The notes under the pieces are model-generated. The model ran no database searches and was not told the DNA's origin. It saw only the letters and a list, made by a program, of their open reading frames with translations. Of a stretch of 64,000 nt of DNA, positions 11,414-22,248 are shown piece after piece; position 1 is the first letter of the stretch; each line of letters starts with the position of its first letter. Origin of the DNA: Trichoderma breve (lineage: Eukaryota; Ascomycota; Sordariomycetes; Hypocreales; Hypocreaceae); NCBI RefSeq assembly GCF_028502605.1, contig NC_079233.1, positions 372,001 through 436,000 on the forward strand, given 5' to 3'. A program made the position numbers and the translations under genes.

Positions 11414-13930
11414 TTATTTCCTTAGCCTGTACCTTTGCAGCCAACTGCCCTCTTTTTTCGGTGGATTGCTCTCTCTTGTGTTTCTCGTGGCTTCTTCTCT
11501 GAGTTGTTGTTGATGCTTCTGCTCTCGCAGCTGCTGTTCTCGTAGTTGTTGTTCTCGTAGTTGTTGTTCCCGCAGTTGTTGTTCTCTCTGCTGTTGTTCC
11601 CTCTGCTGTTGTTCCCTCTGTTGTTGTTCTCTCTGTTGCTGTTCTCTCTGTTGCTGTTCTCTCTGTTGCTGCTCTCTCTGTTGCTGCTCTCTCTGTTGTT
11701 GTTCTCGTTGTTGCTGCTGCTGCTTGTGTAACTCCTGCTGCTGCCGTTGCTCCCACCTTTGTTCAGCTCTTCTCAGTGTTGCAGCCGCATCCCAGTAGTC
11801 TCTCTTCTCAGCCACATTTCTAGCCAATTCGCCTCTTCTATTCTGGATCGTAGGATTGGCCCCCAAATCGCGTAATGCGCGAATCACTTCTCGTCGTTCC
11901 GAATCTCCATCCTCGGCAGATCTAGCAGCATAGTGAAGTGGTGTTCTTCCATCAGTGGTCTGGCAGTTGGGATCAGCCTTGCCGCGCTCGATAAGCATCT
12001 CTACTGTGGCAGCAGTTGAATAACGCGCAGCCAAGTGAAGAGGCATGCAGCCACCGTCAGCACGAGCGTGAACATTTGCGCCATGATCAAGAAGATACAT
12101 GGCGACGGCCATATGGTCACGCTCGACAGCGAGATGCAATGGTGTCAGTCCATGAGGATCGCATGAGTCGGGAGGCGCTTGGCGCATGCAGTTGGCCACA
12201 GTTTTGACGTCGCCTTCCCAAGCAGCATCCAGCAGGATATCTTTTGGATTCGGAAGTGGATTTGTATTACGCGGATCAAGGCCCGTTGTGCTTGTATTGG
12301 CAGAGCCATGAGACTGAGGCGGCGGCTCAACTGATGGTTCTGAGCGCGGAGGAGTCGGCGGATTTGGGACGACTTTTGGAGAAATTCCAGTTGCCTCAAA
12401 ATGTCCTTTGGATTTGGGAGACAATTGTGGTGATGGGGGAGGTCGGCTGGGTATTGAAGTTGCTGGCTGCTGCATCGGTATTGATGTGTTTAGCGGAGGG
12501 TTCATCCTTGCCGCCGTTTGAGGGGGCGTAGATGCATTTGGTGTGGAGATGCCTGGTGATGGTCTTTTCAAAGCTCGACTACTGGTTGTTAGAATTACCA
12601 AGTAACTGAGGGAAGGGGGGTAGACGAACGCGTAGATATTTGACATGAGAGTACCAAGTTGCAGCAACTGTTGTTGCAACTCGGCATCGGCGGCTTTAAT
12701 CTGCTCCTCACCCTCGTTTTTGTAATTGTACGAATGCCAGAAGCCTTCCAAGCGTCCAAGAGCTGTGCTGTCTTGCTTGGCAGCTCCAGAAAAACTCGCC
12801 AGCAATTTCGTCATCTTCTTCAATGTCTCACTAGTGCTTTCGATGGCGTCTTCAATGTGAGACTTGAGGACCTGTCCTGATTCGTCCTCAATGAGGTCTG
12901 GCCTGGCCTCTAGGCATTCTTTCATCTGCTGAATAGTGTCACGCGTGGTGGATATCCGAGTAGAGAGAGCGCGGATCTCATCCGGGGCGTCGTTTACGTC
13001 GTTGAACCACTCAACCCATTCTTTTGCCTTGTCGGCATGCTCCGAAAGCGCACGAATTCCCGCATATGTCGCAAATGAAGTTGGGAATTTGCTGAAGAAG
13101 CTGTCTGAGCCTCTGCGCTCATGCTTCGGACGGCGAGAGGGCGATGTTGGTTGCTGGGAAGAGCTTGGCTGAGAATGAGAATTTCTATCGTAGCCATCTA
13201 CCGAAGCGGAGCGATATCTATCGGAAGCAGGGCGATGGCTATCAGAAGCTGTAGACGGTCTCTGATAGGGAGAGCTGCCTCGCTTCGCAGGCTGCGGTCT
13301 ATTATTTGCCGATGCTGAAGGCGGATATCGTCGGGCCTCTTGCCGAGCCTCCCTTGAAGAAGAGCTGTTCCATTCAGCTTTGGGCGCAAGATGGGGAGAG
13401 GACGGAGGTACGCCTGTAGCTACTGCACCCCCATATCCATGTCGATCACGCCGGTCATGACTGCCACTCCGTTGCGATCGTGAAGGCGCTGGCGACTGAG
13501 GTTGATGCGTCATATCTCGTGGTCGAGGAATTTCCGAAGAGGAATATCGTCGTCGGGGAGGCGATCGGGACTGGTGGCTGCGACGAGCATCTCCACCGCC
13601 TGATACTCTCTGGCGAGAATGAGGTGATACAGATCCTCGAGATAAGGACTCTCGTCGTGGCGGGCTTCGAGCCCTGCTGGATGAAGCCGATGGGGGCGGC
13701 ATCGTCGGCCTCTGAACCTCCTGGTGCGACCTGAAATCTTTCGCCCCAGATTGCCGCTGGAATTCCGGAGTCGGCCGCTCGCCCGCCGAAATAGACGCCC
13801 GACGACGCCGTGGCTCGCCCGATTGCTTCACCATATCCTTGTGTGCATCGTCGCGACGGCCTCGGGAGAAGAGGTTGGAGCCCACGGCCTTGACAGAGCT
13901 CGATCGAAAGGGCAGCTTGCTGCGAGGCAT
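11414..13930 (-). CDS. Ankyrin-repeat protein with SR-rich N-terminus and REQQQ repeat tail
   Basis: One uninterrupted frame encodes 838 aa. Residues 1 to about 270 are Ser/Arg/Pro-rich and SR-like (RARSPPRRES, RSPPRRRYSSSE). Residues about 290-410 are helical (EWFNDVNDAPDEIRALSTRI..) and resemble the N-terminal helical domains of fungal STAND proteins, a weak inference. A Pro/Ser-rich linker follows. Residues about 570-720 hold three to four ankyrin repeats (HGLTPLHLAVERDHMAVAMYLLDHGA, DGRTPLHYAAR). The C-terminus is about thirteen REQQQ/REQQL pentapeptides, probably a charged coiled coil. A 77-nt GT..AG stretch at 12579-12655 looks like an intron, but removing it would break the frame. It is probably a scaffold or signalling protein. 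Confidence 0.72.
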   Translation of the reverse strand: MPRSKLPFRSSSVKAVGSNLFSRGRRDDAHKDMVKQSGEPRRRRASISAGERPTPEFQRQSGAKDFRSHQEVQRPTMPPPSASSSRARSPPRRESLSRGSVSPHSRQRVSGGGDARRSHQSRSPPRRRYSSSEIPRPRDMTHQPQSPAPSRSQRSGSHDRRDRHGYGGAVATGVPPSSPHLAPKAEWNSSSSREARQEARRYPPSASANNRPQPAKRGSSPYQRPSTASDSHRPASDRYRSASVDGYDRNSHSQPSSSQQPTSPSRRPKHERRGSDSFFSKFPTSFATYAGIRALSEHADKAKEWVEWFNDVNDAPDEIRALSTRISTTRDTIQQMKECLEARPDLIEDESGQVLKSHIEDAIESTSETLKKMTKLLASFSGAAKQDSTALGRLEGFWHSYNYKNEGEEQIKAADAELQQQLLQLGTLMSNIYAFVYPPSLSYLVILTTSSRALKRPSPGISTPNASTPPQTAARMNPPLNTSIPMQQPATSIPSRPPPSPQLSPKSKGHFEATGISPKVVPNPPTPPRSEPSVEPPPQSHGSANTSTTGLDPRNTNPLPNPKDILLDAAWEGDVKTVANCMRQAPPDSCDPHGLTPLHLAVERDHMAVAMYLLDHGANVHARADGGCMPLHLAARYSTAATVEMLIERGKADPNCQTTDGRTPLHYAARSAEDGDSERREVIRALRDLGANPTIQNRRGELARNVAEKRDYWDAAATLRRAEQRWEQRQQQELHKQQQQQREQQQREQQQREQQQREQQQREQQQREQQQREQQQREQQQREQQLREQQLREQQLREQQLREQKHQQQLREEATRNTRESNPPKKEGSWLQRYRLRK
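11515..11715 (-). repeat. 15-bp coding minisatellite (REQQQ/REQQL)
   Basis: A 15-bp unit is repeated about thirteen times inside the ankyrin gene. It reads CTCTCTGTTGTTGTT-like on the plus strand. Each unit encodes REQQQ or REQQL. The unit length is a multiple of three, so copy-number change would not shift frame. Confidence 0.85.
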
Positions 13931-15789
13931 CGGTTCGGTAATGGCATTTCACGGCGGTACAGGATCTTGTTCTGGAAGGTATTGCGTGCCTCGTGTTGTC
14001 GACACATGCATGTGTTTGTATAGAGGTTGACAGAGGAGGGAGGAGAAGAAAAGGGAAGGCCACGGGCCTTGACTCGGTCCTTCAGCTCATCCTGATGCTG
14101 TTGCTGCAGTCAGTCAGTCCATAGCCACTGCAGCCTGCTGCCTTCAAGAGCACGAGGACGAATTCGGCATGACGCTATGCGCACGAGGCCAGGCTTTGAA
14201 GGTGGGTGAGACGATGTCTAGTGTGGGAGCGGCCAACCAGCCACAGCACAGGGTGGCTTTGCGAACTTTGCTATGGGGCAATGCAACAAGCTTGGCCTGA
14301 GTTGAAAATAGTGACTACTAGTAGGCACCTCTCTGTCGCAGGAGTGTTGGTTGGAAGTGTTTATTGTGACATATCGGAGCAAGAGCCTCATTTCCTGGAC
14401 CTTTCTTTTCGAAATTCTCCCCAAGACAAGCCCCAACGTGAAGCCGTTGACGAGGGGCTTACAACAGGAAGTACACAAACTTCGGCTTAGGCCGACCGAA
14501 CAGCGCATATTGTGTTACCTCATTGGGGGGCCGATTGGACAATTTGGAATACTTCAAATACCAGATGCCGAGGCTTTAATTTTTTTACACGAATTCAACA
14601 AAATGTTTTGTGCCAGTGCTTCATACCCATCGTAATCAGAGGCTGCTTCGTTTGGAATGGGCGTCATGCAAGATGCGCTCATCAAGATCCGTGCAGGTAA
14701 GCAGTAGATTCTGCTCTGCCGTCGTCCTTGCAGACACTCTCACCAAGTCAGGGCACAACGGTGCTACGGTTCCGAATTCCTCCGAAATCGGTCGTGTCCG
14801 AGACAAGCAAGTTTCAGCTGTTCGTTCAACGACTTCCAAGGTTATTCCCAGATGATCATGGTGACGCAGCCACCCTTGGTTCGCGTACCACGGATGATTT
14901 GTAGGAAACATGTAGAGCAAGTACATATAAGATCGCGACTCTACCTCAGTGCTGACTCCATAAAATATGCTTGACTAAGATACGATGAAGATGGTTCCCA
15001 GCAATACATTTTGGCAAAGAGAAGATAAGAGAAGATAAATAGTTAGGTTCGTAGCTCTGAGAGATGACATTCATTCCAATCAGATGACGCAGTTTTACGC
15101 TACACGATGCAGGGAGTGGGAGTGGGAGTGGGAGTGGGAGTGGGAGGAAACCCCACGTCATCGTTCACACATGCATCAACGCGCAAAGGAGATGGAGTCA
15201 CTTATATAGTTCAGCCTATCGCTCAGAGTTCAGCCTCTCCTATCTCTGATTTTTTTGTAGTTACAGTTACATTTACACCGTTGCTAAATACATATACTTT
15301 TAGAACTGAAAACCATTCGGACAGCTTGGTATATGTGCATTTCGAGCACTAGAGATTTTAGACTCTGGACTGCTAATATTGTTACCCTATAACTCGACAA
15401 ATATTGCCGCCTGCGTACTTGCAAACTGCGAAACGGCCAGTGTTGTGTAGGTTTAGTTCCAGAAATGATGGTCTATCGCTGTCTATCTTGTCATTCAAAT
15501 ACAATTCATACTCCGTGCGCTTGTTTGCACTGTAAATGCCCTCTGTAAGAGATGGAAATAGCCGTCTTGTCTGGATCCATAGCAGTGCATATAGCCATTT
15601 GCCCATTAAAACGGGGCTCTATTCGGCATAGTTTACGTTCTCATTATTTACGAGTACTTGAACAACTTGTCTTTCGGCCACGTACTCAACCTATATTGCA
15701 TATGCATGAACAATATACATGTACTCAATTACTGGTCATTTCTCTAATTTATGAGCTATTTCGGCTGATCAAATCATTACCTACGTACG
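13931..15789. other. Intergenic region, 1.9 kb
   Basis: This is the divergent promoter region between the ankyrin gene (minus) and the ligase alpha gene (plus). ORFs at 14206-14926 and 15382-15884 overlap on both strands without domain character, apart from the true alpha exon starting at 15790. It contains the GGGAGT microsatellite and a TACTCCGT word at 15509-15516. Confidence 0.5.
15112..15146. repeat. GGGAGT hexanucleotide microsatellite
   Basis: Nearly six perfect copies of GGGAGT stand in tandem in the intergenic region. The run is purine-only except for the T of each unit. Confidence 0.9.
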
Positions 15790-17035
15790 ATGGCGGTGTC
15801 AATTTTCAGACCGACCCGAAGCTGCCCCTCAACTTGGCGACGACACTTCTCAGCCTCGGCTGCCCGATGCATAAATGCCTATGATAGCACAATCTCGAAT
15901 CTGAGACTAGATAAAAACACGGCTGTAGTATATCAAGGTAATGAATATGATACCTTGAATTTTTGTACTCTACTTATACATCATGTAGGGTTTACAGGGA
16001 AAGCGGTAAATACGAGACCCCTCACTGTCGTGAAATGTAATACTAATGACCAGATGATCCATGAAGGCGACTGCAAACGCCAAAGATACTATTGCATATG
16101 GCACTCGTATAGTGGGAGGCATATCACCTGGCAAGGGAGGTTCGACGCACCTTGATTTACCGGTCTTCAATACCGTCGAGGAGGTGAGCAACCCCCCTCC
16201 AGCTTCTGTCGCACCCCTGGGGTATCGTGTTCTCATGCTATTCGCAGGCCATGAAAACGGTCCGACCTCATGTGAGTGCTGTTTTTGTACCTGCGCAGTT
16301 TGCAGCCAAAGCAATCATAGAGTCCATAGAGGCTGAAGTTCCACTGGTTGTATCTGTGGCGGAACATATTCCAGTGCATGACATGCTACGGGTACATGAG
16401 ATACTTCGTACACAGAACAAAACTCGGCTCGTAGGACCAAACTGTCCGGGAATTATAGCTCCAGAACAGTGTCGAGTTGGCATCATGCCGTATAAGCAGT
16501 ATCAGAGAGGCTGTATAGGCATTGTGTCCAAGTCGGGGACTTTGAGCTACGAGGCTGTGGGTGCAACGTCCGCAGTTGGACTGGGACAGAGCATAGTGCT
16601 AGGTATGGGAGGTGATTTACTTCCAGGTGAGAATACCTGCAACTATTGATGCCTAATCTTGAGCATTGTGGCTAACACTGTGTAGGTACCACCTTAGCAG
16701 ATGGCCTTCGACTCTTTTTTGAGGATGAAGAGACGAAAGGCATCATCGTAATAGGTGAAATTGGTGGAGAAGCCGAACTTAGAGCCGCTGAGCTGATCCG
16801 AGAATATCGACAATCAACTCCTCGCCCCAAGCCAATTGTAGCAATGGTAGCCGGGAGGATGGCTCCACTGGGAAGGATCATGGGTCATGCGGGTGCTGTG
16901 CTCACCCCCCGGGATGTACCTGCGGATATCAAAGCAAAGGCACTTGAGGATGCTGGTGCAGTGGTAGTCCCGCATCCAGGGGTTATGGGAGTTACGATGA
17001 AGCGGCTGCTTGAGGTAGATAGTATAAAGAAATAG
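15790..17035 (+). CDS. Succinate-CoA ligase alpha subunit paralog, mitochondrial
   Basis: Five exons are inferred: 15790-15937, 15989-16005 (a 17-nt microexon), 16067-16183, 16248-16626 and 16686-17035, giving 336 aa. The first ~29 residues ([20 protein letters not shown]..) are an Arg/Ser-rich mitochondrial presequence. The rest follows the SucD/LSC1 plan: a CoA-binding Rossmann region ([17 protein letters not shown]), [36 protein letters not shown] and the GHAGAV motif with the phosphoryl-accepting His (about His288). All expected active-site landmarks are present, so this subunit looks catalytically competent. With a beta subunit it would interconvert a dicarboxylate and its CoA thioester in the mitochondrial matrix. 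A beta paralog is 12 kb away on the other strand. Whether this is the housekeeping TCA-cycle copy or an extra paralog cannot be told from the window. Confidence 0.9.
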
Positions 17036-17156
17036 CTAAGTGATTGAAATACGAACAACAGAACATGGCTAACTTAAATGATCAGAAATGCATAAATCAG
17101 AAATGCATAAACAGATGCGCGAAACAAAACAGAAATATGGAAATATGCCAGAATCT

Positions 17157-18263
17157 CTAACCCCCTGGACCTCGTCGTCTCCTGATCTTCTTGTGGACTT
17201 CATCCATATGGCGCTTGGCATTGTCTGGTCGCTCCAATATGACCCCACACATCTTGCACTTGGTTCGTATTGGAGGACGGCCAGTATCCTCAGCCCATTT
17301 TTGGTGGTGACTCCAGATGTGTTTCTCAAGATCTTTTTTGTACTGGTAACGCTTATCACAATCCGGGTGAAGAGGACATTGTAACTTCTTGTCGTGCCAT
17401 CCCAAATGGCGACTGATAGAGTACCTGATGTTAGTCGAGTTCTCTTTTATCCTTTATGTAGCCGACAGTATAAGATGCATGAGATGGATGAAGTACCATG
17501 AAAGTATCATCGTGATATAAGGAATAGGCAAAACTTACTTGAGCTGATAATTTTTCTCAAAAGACTTTGAGCATCCAGCTCTATCACACACAAAAGGTAA
17601 AGCCACGGTTGGAGACCCCGTTGGAGGTAGCGAGTCCGCCTCAGCCTCTGAAGAAGGAAGGTATTCCGCCAAAGTGCCTGCAGTTAAAGGTCCAGATGTG
17701 TCTAAATTCATGGCATCGGGATCATTCTCAAAACTCAAATCAGAAGACGAGAAATCAGAAAACGAAAAAGAAAGGGGAGACGAATTGTCAACAGCAGCCG
17801 TGTGATCCTCTGCTTCATATGAATCATTGCTCATTTCACCAGTTGTTCGCTCTTGGATTCCAAAAGGCGAACCTGTCGGTAAGCCATTCAGAATCTAAGT
17901 CTCATCATGGGAGCGTTGAATTCCGGAGAAAACGGAGGCGACATCAGCGTCAACGGAGGGGCCTGTCGGTATACCTAAGGCAACCCCAGGGGTCGTAAGA
18001 CCGGAGCCTTCTAACATGCTTGGATCAATGATACCTGAGGCAACCCCAGGGGGCGTAGGAGGCGAGCTGTGTAAGATGCTTGGGTCAAGGGTGGGCCCAA
18101 CTCCCCATTCCTGTGCGATGTATGCATTGTGTTCGGTAAATTCATTCGTGATTGTATCCGCTACAGCCCCCGGGAAGCTTTGATCCTCTTCGCCGCATGT
18201 CTCATGCCCCAGGAGGGGATTGACGGCGCCGGGCCTAAAAGCCCCGTTGTCGTCCCAGTCCAT
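17157..18263 (-). CDS. C2H2 zinc-finger protein, putative transcription factor
   Basis: Three exons are inferred on the minus strand: 18263-17975, 17872-17539 and 17412-17157, giving 292 aa. The C-terminal half holds three zinc-finger-like units. The first is CDRAGCSKSFEKNYQLNRHLGWH, completed across the second intron. The second is CPLHPDC with HIWSHH, and the third is CKMCG with HMDEVH. A basic tail (KKIRRRRG) follows. The N-terminus is acidic and Pro/Ser-rich and holds a tandem duplication (DPSxL..TPPGVA.GI, repeated). The gene converges on the ligase alpha gene with a 121-bp gap. The first intron is inferred from phase (donor GTATAC, acceptor ACAG) and is less certain than the second. A nuclear DNA-binding regulator is likely. 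Targets are unknown. Confidence 0.72.
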
Positions 18264-19943
18264 TCTGAGTAGTGGTGTCTATGGCCGCCACTCTAACATG
18301 GATCCTCGGGTTCCTGTCATCGGTATATAAGAATATGTCGCTCGATGTTGCCAATCACGGCGATATTCCGATCCACCTGTGTTGCTGCCGAGATGTTTGG
18401 ACAGAGATTGAGTGGGTAAATTCGGTCCACCCTTCCTGTGTTACTGACTATAGTGCCGATGCCAGTGGCGTGCTGCTATTCAGAAGTCTGTAGTAATCCA
18501 ATTGATCGAGTGGCACACCCTCTACATGCACGCAGCAGTCTTACAAAGAGCGAATTGGCAATAAGTATTCAGCTGAGGAAGACAGCAACACAGAGTATGC
18601 TCACCAGAATCTGTATGAAAGTATCTTTGATGCTGCAATTAAGGGAGATGTTGGAGGATAGCCTGGAAAAACAGATGCAAAAGTCAGCATGGACCAAGCT
18701 AGGGATTTAGCAAGACAAATACCGTATATATGAATCCCTTATATTGAGAACGGGGGCTATAGCCAAAGCGGAATCGAAGAACTAGAGTCTTCTTAAGTGC
18801 GTTTATGCCCGCAAGTGTATATCAGAGCACACCAAAGTAGTTTCCGTTTGGTTCTTCGTCATGCCAAAGTGTGTGCTCCGTATTCGATACAATGATCTTA
18901 GTCGTTCTTCCAAGCTGGTTGGGATGGGAGATGAGAATCCCAGCTTCTTTGACGCGGGTGGCCCACGAGCATAAGTATATAAATCCTTGTCAAGAGCGGA
19001 GTCCTATTTGATAGCAGTGGAGACATATCCTTCAAGATGAGGGAGGCAGATGGATGCTGATAGGTTGATGTGGCTTGCTGGTGTTGAATTCGCCTAGCAA
19101 TGCGGGAATCTACGTCTACCCAGTGTTTACTTGGCCTGTTTCCCCCTCATAACCGATCAGAATGCCTTGCATTGCATCTCGTGTCGGTGCATATCTGCCC
19201 AACATGCTCCCCAGATACAAAACTATGTTCTTCATTCAATCAACAAAGGCTGCAATGCCTCATTTGTGCGCCATCAGCCAAACATGGGCCAACACATGTT
19301 ACCCCTGCAAGCTGCCGCTGGATGAAACCAGGCGCTTGCATAAGAAGCCCGCAAGGCTTGCAGGCTTAATTCTGTAGGCCACCCACAGCCGTAGACCTCC
19401 CACAGCCCAGTCACCCAATGAGACAGGCTCGATTAATTCGATGGGATTCTGTAGACCCCATCACAGCCTGGCTGGCCCAAAGGCCCCGTTTGTCCATTGT
19501 AGGCCGCCCAGACGTCTGAGACGCGAACGGATTACGGTCACATAGAGGGAGGCCTACAGGCTGACTGGGAGGTGAATTGTGTAGCGTGGCATCCAATGAT
19601 ACGACGGGAATCCCCATGTCGGCCCAAATCGCATTTTGGACGGCCTCTCGCCTTGAAATCATGTATGATGATGCCACACAAGAATTGTTAGGAATTTGGA
19701 AGCGGCTTTCGACTGATTTAAATAGAAATGGTCGGATCAACTTGAATCGGTCAATAATCGACAACAAAGACCATCTGCTCCAACTAATATACACTTTTGG
19801 GTAAACCAACTTCGCTTCCAGGATCATCAGCCATAAGATAAGGTGTCGCAAACATGCCATCAGCTACTCGTATTTAACATGTCAACCCGACCTAATATAT
19901 CCCCTACGCTAACTATTTATGCCTTGAAGGTACCAGCGCCGAT
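18264..19943. other. Intergenic region, 1.7 kb
   Basis: This is the shared upstream region of the zinc-finger gene (minus) and the deaminase-like gene (plus). The area around 19370-19560 is locally richer in GC and has CCCAC/CAGCC-type words. Three overlapping plus-strand ORFs (19100-19377) and one minus ORF (19411-19860) show no domain. Confidence 0.4.
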
Positions 19944-21645
19944 ATGGCGAAGCCCATTCCATTGCGCGCAAAGCTCGCCCGGCGCTTCTACGAGCCTATC
20001 CTCCTCGAGGTAGCTCTGAAGAAGATTCGACCGCAGCAGAGTTTCTCTGCCACGCAGCACGAGCCAAATACCATGAGAGATAACGTCGACAGCGCGGAAC
20101 AGACTTTCAAGTGTTTTGTCAATAGGCTTGCCCAAGTTTGCGACAACAAACGCGGCGAGAACGGATCTACTGTTACCGGCATTGCGGTGCTGGAAGAACC
20201 CGAGGGTGTTCACTATATCATTGGATCTAACAACCGCAAAGCATCAAAGTTGCCAGAAGTTAAGCTCTTTGTGGAGCAGCTACTCGAAATTGTAGCAAAA
20301 TCTACAGAGCAACCTGCGAGTAACGGATCTCTAGTACACAGAGAAGCACTGTGGCATATCCTCAAATTCGACGACGGAAACCGCGTCCGATTTTACCTTA
20401 CCAATACTATCGCATTTCTGGAGGAATGCATCAGTGACTATGACAGACGACATGGCCAAAATTCGTTGTGTGAGCCACCCCATTCGCCGTCATGAGCGAG
20501 AGACTTGGCTTATGTGTCTTTATAATCGGCAGCATCGGAAGCCGCAAGGTTTAAATCTCAGCTTTCTAGACTCACAGAATTGGTCAAATTCGGTAATGAC
20601 AAACAGCTCGAGGATTCACAATGTACGTCGATTTTCCAGAAGCTGCTGAAGGTTAACCGTGTTACTGACAAAGGCACATATAGACTTTGCTGCCTGTGAA
20701 AAACTCTTCTTATTCCTTCACGAGGCTCAACGTCGGAAATTTGGAGACTCGATTTCAGAGCAAGCAAGAGAAGGCGAGATGGACAACTCTAAGCCATGGT
20801 CGGAGCTCCGCCACTTCGTTGGTCGCTTGCACTCATATTACCTCGCTGTCGAAACAATAATTCGCGCGAGCCGGCTCTGGGATCGACTGTTCCACGAGAT
20901 TAAAGTGACGGTAGTTCCATCAGCGTCTATGATCCCGCATCCATTACACAAAAAGCGACCAAACGCATCCGAAATAATTGGAAGAATGAGTTCTTCTCCA
21001 GAAATAATAGAAAGACACCGGTCTATGGCTGAACAGCTTCAAGTTCTCGATTTGGATATAAAGATTTTGGAGGGGTGCAACTCTGCCTCCCTGACACACA
21101 TGGTTCATGGTGAAGTTCTTGTCCTGGATTACGTACTGAACTACCTGCGCGAAAATGCTGATGTCGAATTCTGGCACAAATGGCGATATGTCGGGAGCAG
21201 CAAGCCAACCTGCCGTCTTTGCAATTACTATTTCGAAAAACATCCAGAGGGAGTGCAAGCCCGCGAGTCACACAACAACCTCTATCCTCATTGGCGCGCC
21301 CCTGATGTTTTTGATAAGAAGGCTATGGATGCGACAGAAGGGCTACTAATCGAAATAAACAAGAAAATCAGAGTAACTGCGGCACGATTGCTCGAAGATC
21401 AAGTATTGCAAGGTAGAAAGCATGATTCCAATTCGTTCTCCAAACAACCGTGGCGAACGGATCAGAAGACTGACCCCAGTGACCTCACTTCCAGAATGGG
21501 AGGCTTGTCAATCGGAAGTGTGTCGATTCCTAATACCATCGAAGAAGAGGACAAACGAAGCACTGCTGGAGAACCAGATGATGAAGAAGAGGAAGGTGGC
21601 ATAATTGTGTTCCGTGGACGTAAGACGCGCCCGTCTCGAAGTTAA
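19944..21645 (+). CDS. OTT_1508-like deaminase-fold protein
   Basis: Three exons are inferred: 19944-20469, 20533-20622 and 20684-21645, giving 525 aa. The C-terminal half has the zinc-dependent deaminase layout: an HGE motif at residues 347-349 inside VHGEVLVLDYVLNYL, then PTCRLCNYYF with C382 and C385, then LYPHWRAPDVF. That order (HxE, then CxxC) matches the OTT_1508-like deaminase family of fungi and some intracellular bacteria, as I know it. His and the two Cys would bind zinc and Glu would shuttle the proton. The N-terminal half (about 1-200) is an unrecognised helical region. The C-terminal tail is acidic (DDEEEEGG) and ends basic. A nucleoside or nucleic-acid substrate is expected from the fold but not demonstrated. 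Confidence 0.7.
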
Positions 21646-21858
21646 GACTCGCTTTCATTTTATGCATTTCATACTGCCTCACAAGTCAGAATGTTCGCTA
21701 TAATTTCTATTTAGGAGACAAAGAGAGTGAAAGGGGTATGATCATATTATTTTCCGTGCATTTGATGAAATGTCAGTTATTATTATGCATCTGCTTGGTG
21801 AGATCGCATGCGATGAAAACTTTGCGTAGCTTGCCATCCCCTAGAATAGCCGTGTCGA

Positions 21859-22248
21859 TTATTGTTCATCCTTTTCAGTCTGACAAAATGTGATTGTATT
21901 GCCGAATGGATCAATCACAGTAACTTCCTGAGAGTCCGGCCCTCCATAACCCTTCTCTATCCCTGGCCTCATGTATCGATATTTCTTGGCGATAAGCTCC
22001 TGATGATACTCGACAATCCCCTTATTCATCATGACGCGAATCTTTGTGCCCGGGGTTCCATCTCCGTGATGCTCACTAAGGTGTAGAATGAGACTGCCCT
22101 TGGAAATTTGACGATACAGTGGCGCGTTATCGTCGAAACGGTGGTCCCAATCCACCGTGAATCCTAAGAAATTTAGGTAGAATTCGTCGGCTTTTTTGAC
22201 ATCGAAGATTCGTAAAATTGGAACGACAGACTGGAAATCAGGACTCAT
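21859..22248 (-). CDS. Glyoxalase/bleomycin-resistance superfamily protein
   Basis: This is a single exon of 129 aa, the usual length for a one-module vicinal-oxygen-chelate protein. The N-terminus VVPILRIFDVKKADEFYLNFLGFTVDW and the C-terminus EVTVIDPFGNTITF are the paired beta-alpha-beta-beta-beta signatures of the family. LILHLSEHHGDGTPG lies between them, with candidate metal-binding His residues, and DPFGNTI is followed by F. Family members bind metal and act as isomerases, dioxygenases or drug-binding resistance proteins. This one is close to the bacterial BLMT-like glyoxalase group. The substrate is unknown. It converges on the deaminase-like gene. Confidence 0.85.
   Translation of the reverse strand: MSPDFQSVVPILRIFDVKKADEFYLNFLGFTVDWDHRFDDNAPLYRQISKGSLILHLSEHHGDGTPGTKIRVMMNKGIVEYHQELIAKKYRYMRPGIEKGYGGPDSQEVTVIDPFGNTITFCQTEKDEQ

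Noticed and set aside
12579..12655. 77-nt GT..AG intron candidate inside the ankyrin gene
   Set aside because: Removing 77 nt would shift an otherwise uninterrupted 838-codon frame, so it was kept as coding.
16247..16649. Ligase alpha read as a short single-exon gene
   Set aside because: The presequence, the GFTGK motif and the GHAGA motif are on flanking exons in correct phase, so the five-exon model is preferred.
19411..19860. 149-codon minus-strand ORF upstream of the deaminase-like gene
   Set aside because: No recognisable motif or splice partners. It lies in the shared promoter region.
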